Positions 1-11,736 of a stretch of DNA of 64,000 nucleotides are shown one piece after another. A program made the translations under genes and the position numbers. Below the pieces are notes generated by a model. The model was not told the origin of the DNA. It saw only the letters and a program-made list of their open reading frames with translations, and ran no database searches. Within the stretch, counting starts at the first letter, position 1. Each line of letters starts with the position of its first letter. This stretch comes from Trametopsis cervina (taxonomy: Eukaryota > Basidiomycota > Agaricomycetes > Polyporales > Irpicaceae), in contig MU278348.1 in the NCBI GenBank assembly GCA_022385755.1, positions 1,741,470 through 1,805,469 of the forward strand, given 5' to 3'.

Positions 1-1
1 G

Positions 2-906
2 CCACATGAGATAACAGAGACGTACGACGGTGTCTTGCACATCGCCATGCCGGACAACGCCGAGGATATTGAAAGCTTCCTGAACGTGCTGTACGACCCG
101 TTGTAAGTACCCATCCTAACTTTGTGACAAATCTCAATACTGATAGCATCCGCAGAGGGAACGCGTACCGACGCTTCTGCCCGAATACCCCGGTGCTCGT
201 CCACGGCGCGCTCAAGCTTTCCATCAAATACGAGTGCGAAGCCCTGCGCAACCGTCTCGTGGAATCCATCGAGGCCGACTGGCCGCAGACTCTTGCCCAA
301 TGGGACGCACGACGATCCGAGGCTATCATCGCACGCTCAGAACACAGTCTCCGCACCCACGGGAAAATCAACGGGTTGTACCTCGACGACCGTCTACCCG
401 AGCCTGCGTCCGCCATCCGCATCGCGTCCGACTTCGACATCCCCAGCATCCTCCCCGCCGCGTTCTACCAGCTCGCGTCGATCAGCACGGACGCAGACTG
501 GGATCAGTACCGCTCGAACGCAGCGACAGAGGCGAAGCACCTTCGCTTCGGCGCACGCACGGCGCGCTGGAGTCTGCTCGACAAACGGGACCTTATGCGG
601 CTCGTTCACGGCCAAAAGCTGCTTGCGGCGTACACCCGAGCCATCGGGACCGATATTTTTGGCTCGCGATGCCCGCGGAACGCAAAGGGCTGCAGCATAG
701 CTCGCAGCGACTGTTGGAAATACCTCCAGGAAGATGCGCCCATTTCGATGGACGACCCGCTCGATATCCTGCACGACTGCATGTCGTTAAGCGACCTTCT
801 GACGGACCTACCCTGCGCGACGTGCCTGGCGGATATCACCGCGCTGGCCGAGAAAAAGAGATCGGAATTGTGGAGGAGCCTGCCTGTGTTTTTCAATTTG
901 CTGTGA
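2..906 (+). CDS. BTB/POZ-domain-like protein, 5' partial
   Basis: The 5' end lies left of the window. A first visible exon (2-102, open in frame 2) ends at a GTAAGT donor. The next exon starts at about 156 (after CGCAG) or 147 (after GATAG); both keep frame, and it runs to the TGA at 904-906. The peptide pattern across the junction, an acidic helix with a short Leu-Tyr-Asp-Pro turn, then an Asn-Thr-Pro loop and a Leu-x-x-Lys-Tyr helix, is what basidiomycete BTB/POZ proteins show at the end of the BTB fold. The helical C-terminal part has several Cys residues (about 220-255 of the visible part). Such proteins are a large lineage-specific family in Agaricomycetes; their partners are mostly unknown. 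No catalytic motif is visible. The family call rests on pattern recognition only. Confidence 0.6.
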
Positions 907-1105
907 GCTGTATTTGTGTGCTTGATGGAGGACTCTCGGAATGGTTTCGTGGATGGCACGGACGCGTATGTTTGACTGTTACTGATGTATATTTAGTTCG
1001 TTCTGTTGTACTGTAGTGTCTATCTTCGTGTATGTATAACTGTAGCACACCGTCACTATCCTAGCTGTAAGACTTTTTGGTCGGGATCACTCGCTCGCAT
1101 CTCGC

Positions 1106-3481
1106 TCACGCCCACTTCTTCAAGATGTTGTCCACAGCGTCCCAAGTGTTTCCCTTGGTGCCCCAGATCTCACTGCTTTCCTCTCCCCACGTCTTCCATC
1201 CGAACAGCTCGCCGATGCTCAGCATAGTCTGCTTCACATCCGTCTGGTTGTATGCAACTCCGGTCGCCTTCTGCCCAACGAGGATCGAGACGAAGGTGTC
1301 CCATCGCTTGGCGTAGTACTCGCCAACGAGGCCAGCCCACTGCTTGGACGCATAGTCGTTGATCTGGCCGGTGGGGCCCCAGAGCGTGATCTGGTTGCGC
1401 GCCTGGTACTCGAGGAACGCCTCGTATGTCTCGTTCTTTCCGCCCCACTGCTTGGCGCCTGCGATCCAGGTGCTCAGCAGGAAGTTCTCGTTCGTGTAGA
1501 GCAGGCTGTCAAGGTCCTCGAGGATGTGGACGAGCGGGAGACCGGCACGGGCGACGTCCTGCGCGGTCGTCGTGGTTGAGTTCCAGACGGCGATGAGGTT
1601 GGAGTAGAGGTCAATGAATCGGTTCGCGACGAGCTGACGCGCGATTTCAGTCACGTCGAATGCGAACTCGGGGGCTTTGCGCAGGGATGGGGTGGACTTG
1701 GAAGCTTTCACGAGGAGTTCGAGAGCGGCAAGGATAGTAGAGTTGGTGTCATAGGGGATCAGTGTTGGGTGGTGACCTATATATCATATGTATGCGGTCA
1801 GTTATAAATTGCAATCAAATGAATAAGTGAAGTGTACGAACCGCCCAATCCAACCAAGCTCTTCGGGTCTGCGTTGGGGGTGAGCTCGAAGATGCTCTTG
1901 ATGGTAGCTTGAGCATTGGGGTTCGTGGTGTTGTACACCGTCGACGCGAGGATTTGCCAAGCCTTGTTAACGTTGCTTGGGAGGGTCTTCACGCCGTACC
2001 GACGAGCAGCCCACTTGCTGACATAGCTGTCGAGAGCGAGGGGAGTAGAAGACCAAGCCTGGTCAAGCAGAACGTCGTACACAATCTCGTTGCCCGGCTC
2101 TTGACCCTCCATCGTCAAACCCATACCGGTCATCGTGCTCCCGTTCGAATGCAGAGCGGCGATCGGGCCCGCTGTGATCTCGGGCAAGTTGCCCTGCATG
2201 CCCATGTTTCCTCCATAGTCGTGCAGCTCGCACCAGACCCATGGCTTGCCGAAGTACGAGTTCGTGCGGTTCCATTGCGGCGCTGCCTCCGAGTACAAGT
2301 CCAGGACGAGCATGGCGTCGTTATCGGTCACGCCTCCGAGGTATGCTTCGATGCGGTCGTCTGTCCAGAAGGTAGCGCTGGAGAAGAACAGCCAGCCCTG
2401 CAGAACCCATATGGCCTCCGGGTCCGCCGCGCGAAGACTTGCAACAGTGCTCGACGAGATGCTGGAGAGGTAGGTGGTGTTACCACTGAAGGGGTCGATT
2501 TCGTTGTACTGGTCGAGCGTGTAGAAGTGCGTGATGTTCCCGTACGCGGCTTGCTGCTTCGCGATGAAGGACTTCTGCATTTCTGCGAAGAGGGGGTCGA
2601 AGGGTTCGAGGAAGGTGTCGTTCGTGAAAGAGGTGGGGAATCCCTCCCACCCACTTCCGTTCACCATCGACGCGTTCGGGTAATGGGTGTGCAGCGCGCG
2701 GGGAACGAAGCCGGTGAATGAAGGCAGGATGGGTGTCATACCGAGCTCGAGCATCCGGGGCAGAATCTGGTTCTTCTGCATGTTGAACTGATCGGTTACC
2801 CACTGCATGGGCAAGGGACCACCCCAGGAGCCTTGCATGTTTCCGAAACGGTTCCATGGCAGGAACGGACCACCCGCGAGGAAATCGAAAATCTCGTCAT
2901 GAGACAATCCGAAGTCCTGGAACACCTGGATGAGGATTGCTTCGTAGCCATTCCAGGCAAGGGGAAGGTTGACGCCACGGAGGGCGAGCCAGTCAAGGAG
3001 GAGTTCCCACTTGTCGAAGTTCCAGAAGGCAGTGGTGTAGCCGAATGTGACCGTGTTGAAGTGGTATCTCCAGGGGACGAGAGAGCTACCCTTGACGGTC
3101 TTTCCGACCTTCGGCAGAGGGCTAGCAAGCTCATGGAGACGCGAGCCGGTCCACCAGATGTCTACTCCACCGAACTCCGTCAAGTACCTATGTATGCGTT
3201 CAATGTTTCGTCCATACTTAAACACACACAGAGAGGACCACGTACGTGTAGAGACCACGAGCACAGGCACTGACCGTGGTACACTCGACGTCGATTCCTC
3301 CCTTCTTTCCGTCATTGATGCTGAACGCGTCACCGGATCCCTTGACGAGCTCGAAGGTGAAGTCATTCGCATGTTGAGGAATGCGACGCTTGACGAGCGA
3401 GTGAAGGCCCGAGAGACTTGTAGTCGCGAGAACAGTGGGCACTAAAGCCGCAAGGGCAGCGACTTGACCAAGCTTGACCAT
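1106..3481 (-). CDS. Alpha-N-acetylglucosaminidase, GH89 family (copy 1)
   Basis: Secreted or vacuolar exo-glycosidase predicted to release terminal alpha-linked N-acetylglucosamine, as NAGLU does. Three exons: 3246-3481, 1842-3187 and 1106-1776 (750 aa), with introns of 58 and 65 nt. A hydrophobic N-terminal signal peptide (about 19 residues, ending Leu-Ala) precedes the GH89 N-terminal domain. The TIM-barrel part carries PWRYHFNTVTFGYT, LAWNGYEA and MTPILPSFTGFVP. The two catalytic carboxylates of the family are present: Glu in LDQYNE (about residue 308) and Glu in TMEGQEPGNE (about 439), with the same spacing as in human NAGLU as I recall it. The C-terminal alpha domain (YEAFLEYQARNQITLWGP) is complete. 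It lies head to head with a paralogue at 4431, sharing the intron positions. Several NxS/T sequons suggest glycosylation. Confidence 0.93.
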
Positions 3482-4430
3482 GCTGAGGCGGTAGAGGGTT
3501 ACCGACAGATGTGGGGTAAGAGCACAAGCTTAAGAGGCGTTGTTCGTGCGCACTTTAAGCAACAGAGACGTGTTTCAGCGCTGTGCTGATATTTGGCATG
3601 GCCCTGATCAGCCAAGGCGTTTCTGATTTCCCAGTAGTATAATTATCGAATGTGGCTGTCTGGCAAAACATAGCCAGTACCATGCCGGCGGGTGGAGGGG
3701 GTGGTGGCGGACAAATGGGTCGCAAGATAGCACGTTTGCATGTGCTCGGTCGCTGCGTGGGATATTGCGACCTGAAACAAGCAGCCACCATGAACGTGGT
3801 CCTCTTCCAGTGCGGTGCCAGCTTGACCGATGCATTCAATCACGACTGCAGTGCAGTAAACCTAACTGCTTGACCTGGCGGGCTTGACGCGATGCTTTGG
3901 TATGAAGTTGAGAGGTGAGAGCAATATTCACTGCAGAGCTTGGCGGATAACGCACCGATCAACGTTGTCGTCCGATCCGCACCGGGGTACCGGTACCTAT
4001 GAGCGCAGCACGGACTACCGCGGCTTAGGTGCCTGTCCGCGCGCATCCACCACCACCACACAATGACGAGGAATATCCAGGCCCAACTACTTCCCCTTAA
4101 GCTTTCAAATAACAGGCAGCTGTGGGCGTAAATGAAATGCTCATTGTAGTTTAGAGGCTCCGGTGAGTAGTAAACTGCAGACCGACATAACGAATACAGA
4201 GCTGACCAGCTTGACTTAGCTTCCTGCTGCACATGCAGCATTCTGGCCGTGCCCGCGACCTCCACTGTAATAAAGCGTCTACTCGCCATTTCAGCAATCT
4301 AAGCACCCGTAGTTCACGTGGATCTATGAAGTCCATGCGGCGAGAGGGCTATTATCGCCGTTGAGAGAGCACATATAGCTCCGTCGTCGAGTCAAACGAC
4401 CAGGAACCGGCGACCTCACTACGTGCCAGA
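3482..4430. promoter_or_regulatory. Shared divergent intergenic region of the two GH89 genes
   Basis: This 949-nt region separates the start codons of the two oppositely oriented GH89 genes, so it must hold both promoters. The copy 2 side has a TATA-like ACATATAG about 60 nt before its ATG (near 4370). I saw no further open reading frame that could be supported, no repeat and no RNA gene. A short palindromic stretch rich in GGTACC lies near 3987-3997. Confidence 0.5.
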
Positions 4431-6795
4431 ATGGTTGGACTGCCAAGTCTAGCTGTACTCTTTACAGTGCTCCCGTCTGTTATTGGCGCAACGGGTTTGT
4501 CGGGTTTAAATGGTCTCCTACAACGCCGCATCCCACAGCATGTCAATAGCTTCCACTTCAACCTTGTGAACGGTACGGGCGATGCATTTTCCATTAGCAA
4601 TACCGCGGGGAAGACGGGTGAAATTACTATCGAGTGCACGACACTCAGCTCGTGTGCGCGTGGTCTATACACGTACGTTTCATATTCTCGGTGTTTGGTA
4701 TGCTGCTTATGTACCATTTGAGATAGGTACTGCACGGAAGTCGGTGGTGTCGACATCTGGTGGACAGGTTCGCGCCTTCACGAGCTGCCGCTACAACTTC
4801 CCAAGGTCAACAAGCCTATCACTGGTAGCTCTATCGTGCCTTGGCGGTACCACTTCAACACCGTCACCTTCGGCTATACCACTGCCTTCTGGGACTTCGA
4901 GAAATGGGAGCTTCTCCTTGACTGGCTTGCACTCAGAGGTGTAAATCTCCCACTCGCCTGGAACGGCTATGAAGCTATTCTCATCGACGTATTCCACGAG
5001 TTCGGGCTGTCGGATGAGGAGATCTTCGACTTCCTCTCGGGCCCTGCATTCCTCCCATGGAACCGCTTTGGCAACATACAGAGCTCATGGGGCGGGCCAT
5101 TGCCTATGCAGTGGGTCACGGACCAATTCAACTTGCAGAAGAACCAAATCTTACCCCGGATGCTTGAGCTGGGCATGACACCCATCTTGCCGTCTTTCAC
5201 CGGATTTGTTCCGCGAGCTATGAGGACGCATTACCCAAACGCTTCTATCATCAATGGCAGCCAATGGTCCGGGATTTCTGAAGTGTTGTCAAACGACACG
5301 TTCGTGCAGCCTTTCGATCCCCTCTTCCCGCAAATGCAAAAGTCTTTCTTGACCAAACAACAAGCGGCATACGGCAACATTACCCACTTTTACACGCTAG
5401 ACCAATACAACGAGAATGATCCCTTTAGCGGCAACATCTCCTACCTTTCCAGCATCTCCGAGGGAACCATCTCGAGTCTTCGCGCCGTGGACCCTGACGC
5501 CGTATGGGTCCTGCAAGGCTGGCTCTTCTACGCGAGTTCGGCGTTCTGGACGAACGACCGTATCGAGGCTTACCTGGGGAGTGCACCCGACGATAGCATG
5601 CTTATCCTCGACCTCTGGTCCGAAGGCGCGCCGCAGTGGAACCGCACGGACTCGTACTTCGGCAAGCCCTGGGTGTGGTGTGAGCTGCACGACTATGGCG
5701 GAAACCTTGGTATGGAGGGAAACCTACACGAGGTCTTGAACGGGCCCGTTGAGGCTCTCCACTCGAACGGCAGCACGATGGCGGGGATGGGGCTGACTAT
5801 GGAGGGGCAGGAGCCGGGAAACGAAGTTGTGTACGACGCGCTGTTGGATCAGGCGTGGTCGGCCTCCCCGTTGGACCTTGTTGACTATGTGACGAAGTGG
5901 GCTGCACGTCGATACCAGACGAAGACACTCCCGTCTACTATTGCGAAGGCTTGGGAGATTGTGGGGTCGACGGTGTACAATAATTCAGACCCATCGACGC
6001 AGTCGACGGTCCGCAGTATCGTTGAAGTCGCGCCAGGTCTTGGACTGGATACCGTAAACTTTGCCGGTGAGTCGTGCGTGGCGTGGATATGCTATCTTAC
6101 TAACCAATTTGTGCATCACAGGTCGTCGACTGACGTTTGTACCCTACGATACAAACACAACTATCGTCCCCGCACTCAAATTACTGGTGAACGCCTCCAA
6201 GTCAACGCCTTCTCTCCGCAATGTCCCAGAATTCGTGTTTGACGTGACAGAGTTCTCGAGACAAATACTCGCCAACCGCTTCCTCGAGATGTACACGAAC
6301 CTCATCTCTATCTGGAACAGCACGTCCGCCTCGCCAAATGCTGTTGCCACCGCAGGCGCACGGATGGTTGACCTCCTAGGCGACATGGACACCCTGCTAT
6401 ACACGAACGAGAACTACCTGCTCAGCACATGGATCGCCGATGCCAAGCAATGGGGCAAGGGTAACGCATCTTACGAGGCCTTCCTCGAGTACCAAGCGCG
6501 CAACCAGATCACACTCTGGGGTCCTACAGGCGGTGTCATCAACGACTACGCAGGCAAACAGTGGGCAGGTCTTGTGGGAGAGTACTATGCGCCAAGGTGG
6601 AAGAAGTTTGTGTCTCTGCTCGTCGATCAGAAGACGAGCGGGGAGCCGTATAACGCGACGCTGGTGGCTGACACGATGGAGACGCTTGGCGAGCAGTTTG
6701 ACTTGAAGAGGTGGGGCGATGCCCCAGGTGAGATCTGGGGGACGAAAGGAGATACTTGGGAAGCTGTTGAGACTGTGTTGAAGAAGTGGGTTTGA
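4431..6795 (+). CDS. Alpha-N-acetylglucosaminidase, GH89 family (copy 2)
   Basis: Paralogue of the neighbouring minus-strand gene, with the same three-exon structure: 4431-4672, 4727-6066 and 6122-6795 (751 aa, introns 54 and 55 nt). Signal peptide of about 19-20 residues (MVGLPSLAVLFTVLPSVIGA). The catalytic Glu candidates are E310 (LDQYNE) and E440 (TMEGQEPGNE). Strong conservation with copy 1 runs through the barrel (PWRYHFNTVTFGYT, GGPLPMQWVTDQFN, WVWCELHDYGGN) and the C-terminal alpha domain. Divergence is highest near the N-terminus and in surface loops, so the duplication is not recent. Enzyme reaction as for copy 1; substrates in a fungus are uncertain (wall or glycoprotein GlcNAc). 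Confidence 0.93.
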
Positions 6796-7356
6796 GCGAA
6801 GTATGCTTACGTGCAGTCTGTGAGTTTACTTGCATTGTGCGTGATGAATCTTTCTGATTAGATCTCAGCAGTGTATATACTTGCCTCGCCGTAATATTCA
6901 CGTCAGTGGATTGCATGTTAAGCACGTTGTTCAGCGTAAGACACGAGTACTACTACAGTATGACGACTTGGACCTGGAGTACTGCAGCGGTAAGTACAGA
7001 TCTCAAGATAAGAGAACCCAAAGCCGATCGGCACCCGATTGCCAACGGAAAGCGCGGGCCGCTCACGGTTCCCTCGAAAGCCACAGCTGGGAAATGTTGC
7101 ATGTTTGAGGAACGCGTCGAGACAAGTGCTCAGATACGCGCTCTCATTAGCGAGACCGGACGGTAAGCCTTCTCGTGGTACTCCAGAACTTGTCCAGCCG
7201 ATGCCGCACTTCTTGACGCGGTTCTACTGGCTAGAGCCGCACTCACCATCGACTCATTCCAGAGGCGGAGATAATCAGCGTGGGAATCTGATCAGAGCAT
7301 ATATGTAGACTGCAGCTTCCCTCTCCACTTCTCTCTTCAAAACTCCATCTTCAACC
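6796..7356 (+). promoter_or_regulatory. Enolase upstream region with TATA-like box and CT-rich leader
   Basis: The first part is the 3' flank of GH89 copy 2. Before the enolase ATG there is a TATA-like CATATATG at about 7299-7306. It is followed by a pyrimidine-rich stretch (about 7315-7354, runs of CT) directly upstream of the start codon. CT-rich leaders are a known mark of highly expressed fungal glycolytic genes. Short open frames between 6880 and 7310 are not supported as genes. Confidence 0.55.
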
Positions 7357-9026
<1,670 letters not shown>

Positions 9027-9603
9027 ACGTGTACTGACCTCACGCAAAAATAATGACCGATCACGACGAAAGTGCTGTAGTATATAACTCGACGAATTAG
9101 ACATGTAGAATGTACAATCTTAGTTCATGAATATTCCCAGGAATGTGTGAGAATGAGTCGGAAAGCATAATCAACAGAGCTGGCTCCTATAAGGTGACGA
9201 ACACTTGCACTATCTCAAGATGCTTAGCCAATCACTTTTGGACAGTGAGAGAACTCTCACACTGAAATACATGTTATCGTATTGGCCAAGAAGGAAATTC
9301 ACGAGATATGCTGCATATATCGATATATTCATTGACATCCTTGTCGGGGTCTCCAAGATCTTTCACTGTGATTACAGACAGATGTACTAGCTACAGCAAG
9401 TACGAGCCAGGTCCTCTGCATTAACATTAACGTGTATATTCTACGCACTACACCACCTACACATGTACATTACAGTATGAGTATAACATGAAAGCCGGAC
9501 GATAGCAAAGCGAAGACTGACCCGATACATGCTCGTATGATCGTCCCATTTTTAGGGTATAGAAGGGCGAAGCTATACAAACGAGGAGACAAGGGACTAA
9601 ACG
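9027..9603. other. Intergenic, convergent 3' ends
   Basis: This holds the 3' flanks of enolase and of the minus-strand mannosyltransferase gene. It is AT-richer than the surrounding coding sequence. I saw no supportable gene, repeat or RNA. Confidence 0.5.
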
Positions 9604-11289
9604 CTACCACCAATCGCCATACCACCACGGATGACAATCTCCACCATCCCAACTGTATATCGCACCGTCTCCCACGATCATCCTCGCATCCTGCATCCAC
9701 GCGCCATTATACACGCGCTCAACGAGCCACGCGACATACGGATGCCTCAGCACCCACTTATGCCAGACGTAGAAACGCCACTGGTACGCGACGCGCACGC
9801 GCGGGTTGACGTATATGCGGTTCATGCCCATGATCCGCCGCATGTCGTACGGCAGGAGGAAGCTCTCGGACGAAAAGCAGCCTTCGCCGCGGGGAGAGAG
9901 ACGGAAGCTGAGCGGGGGAGTGAGGGCGGGGGACTGCGCGGTCGTGTTCGCGAGCGGGTGCGTTGGGACGGGAGGGAAGCGTAGTGGGTCGTTGGAGAGC
10001 GTGCGGTTCGAGCGGAGGTGGACAGGGAGGACGGGGTCGGCTTGGAACGCGACGACGCCGTTCCAGCAGGCAAAGACGGGGACAGGCGAGGCGGTCTGCA
10101 TCGCCTTGATGTCTGTTTCGTCCATGAAGAAAGGCCAGATGGTGGAGGGGAGGTGCCCGATACGGTCTCGTAGCACCCACATGTCGTACATGCCGAAGTG
10201 AGCAAAGTCCATACCGCACGCCATGTCGTAGTTGCCGTCGGCGGTCTCGATGAGCTCAATGAGGGTTTCGGGTTCGATGAACACGTCGTTGCTGAACACG
10301 ACCTTGTCGTAGCCACCAGTCTCAATGAGCGGCTCCATGACTCGGTTTCGCAAGGCGGCGAGGAACTCGATGCGGCCGTTCCAAGCCATATCTTCCGGCT
10401 TCTTCACCACGTCATCTTGAATAAGTATCCTGCGGGTGACATTCAGCTTGCCTAGCTGCTCGTCGAACTCGCGCAAGATTTCGGGCGTGCGGTCGTTCGA
10501 GTTGTTCTCCAAGATCGAAATAGCGACGTTATCAAGGCCAAGGTAGGTAATGGTGTCTAGCACAGACTTCGTCCAGTACGGCAGAACCTCCTCGTTGTTG
10601 CTGAACATGGCCCCGATGAATATCTTCTCGCCCTTCGCGTAGCCCGCACGAGACACAGGTCGCTGTGCAAGTGCCCGCTGCAGGGGCGACTTCCACCGTA
10701 TATCCTCCTCGTTTTCATAGTACGTCCACCCCTTGTATCCTTGGAAGACTATCACGGTGCAGAGTATGATCTGTGCCCACCATAGGATAGCGCGTACAGA
10801 GGGCACGTAGGACAGAATGCGCCGCGGGAGTGTTGGCGCACTGCGCTGCGTGGGCGACTGGGGACCTTCGGCTTCTTCAATTTGCGCAAGAAGGGTATAC
10901 TCCTCTTGCTGTGATTCGCCGTTGTACATGGGTCTATCGTACTTTCCGCGATTCCATGATTTCAATCCATATCTCCGGTGCAAGAGCCACACGACAAGCT
11001 CCCACCCGAGAAGCCAGAGCAGCTGGAGGAGCGCGACGGCGGGAATGACAGTCAAGACCATGACCCACACCGTCCATGTTTTGGGGAACGCAGGAGCCCA
11101 TACGACGTTGTACTGTTCGAACCATTTACGCCAGGCGTACAGGTAGAGAAGTGTGAACGCGAGGGCTTGGAGAACGCCGGGGAACTTGATTAACGTCCAT
11201 ATCACGGAGAGAATACGGATGGAGACCCAGCCGAGCGCGTTCGTGGTCCGTTCCAGCGTGTGCGAGTTATGCAGAGGTCGCCAGGACAT
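9604..11289 (-). CDS. CAP59-type alpha-1,3-mannosyltransferase-like protein (GT69)
   Basis: Single-exon 561-aa Golgi-type membrane glycosyltransferase. The N-terminus has several hydrophobic segments (about residues 28-52, 70-100 and 178-195). The lumenal domain begins at about 220 with KIFIGAMFSNNEEVLPYW, then VAISILENNSNDRTPEILREF, VVFSNDVFIEPETLIELI and the DMACGMDF region. These match the cryptococcal CMT1/CAP59 family, which transfers mannose from GDP-mannose. The FSNDVF stretch is the DxD-like donor site. The C-terminal part (SFLLPYDMRR, YVNPRVRVAYQW) is also typical. In non-encapsulated basidiomycetes the acceptor is unknown; a cell-wall or secreted polysaccharide is likely. It has no introns, unlike most neighbours. 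Confidence 0.9.
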   Translation of the reverse strand: MSWRPLHNSHTLERTTNALGWVSIRILSVIWTLIKFPGVLQALAFTLLYLYAWRKWFEQYNVVWAPAFPKTWTVWVMVLTVIPAVALLQLLWLLGWELVVWLLHRRYGLKSWNRGKYDRPMYNGESQQEEYTLLAQIEEAEGPQSPTQRSAPTLPRRILSYVPSVRAILWWAQIILCTVIVFQGYKGWTYYENEEDIRWKSPLQRALAQRPVSRAGYAKGEKIFIGAMFSNNEEVLPYWTKSVLDTITYLGLDNVAISILENNSNDRTPEILREFDEQLGKLNVTRRILIQDDVVKKPEDMAWNGRIEFLAALRNRVMEPLIETGGYDKVVFSNDVFIEPETLIELIETADGNYDMACGMDFAHFGMYDMWVLRDRIGHLPSTIWPFFMDETDIKAMQTASPVPVFACWNGVVAFQADPVLPVHLRSNRTLSNDPLRFPPVPTHPLANTTAQSPALTPPLSFRLSPRGEGCFSSESFLLPYDMRRIMGMNRIYVNPRVRVAYQWRFYVWHKWVLRHPYVAWLVERVYNGAWMQDARMIVGDGAIYSWDGGDCHPWWYGDWW

Positions 11290-11736
11290 AGCGGAGGGCG
11301 GGGGTCGAGTTGTACATTAGAGGCGCGGTGGAGATATATAACTAGGGCGCGCTGATTGCTCAACACACAACGGCATAAATGAGCCGTTTTTCTGGTTTGC
11401 TTGTCTCTGATCACGATCACGCAGCATTTGAACCTTAACTGCTTTGCCTAGCGCGCACCGCGGCATATCCAACACCGAAGTGGGGATTGTCATGAGTCTT
11501 TAGTCGACTCTGAATTTTCGGCCAGTACATTCAATAGAGCTCAAGGCCGGTATTAGGGACATGAAACAAGGGGATGCATTCTTTCACGCCGTATCATACT
11601 CCGATATCCGACATACGGCGAATGCTCAAGCACACAATCAGCATCTTTCGATGCACAGACGACCACCAAATGACACTGAGAACCCCCACTGAGCACCTTG
11701 TAAATAGCCACCTGATATACCCAATCCCTGGCGCGA
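11290..11736. other. Intergenic: mannosyltransferase promoter side and NOG2 3' flank
   Basis: Upstream of the minus-strand mannosyltransferase ATG there is a TATA-like ATATATA at about 11333-11340 (minus orientation). The remainder is the 3' flank of the NOG2 gene. No additional gene seen. Confidence 0.4.

Noticed and set aside
1909..2721. Plus-strand open frame of 270 codons
   Set aside because: Antisense to the GH89 copy 1 catalytic domain, which is unmistakable.
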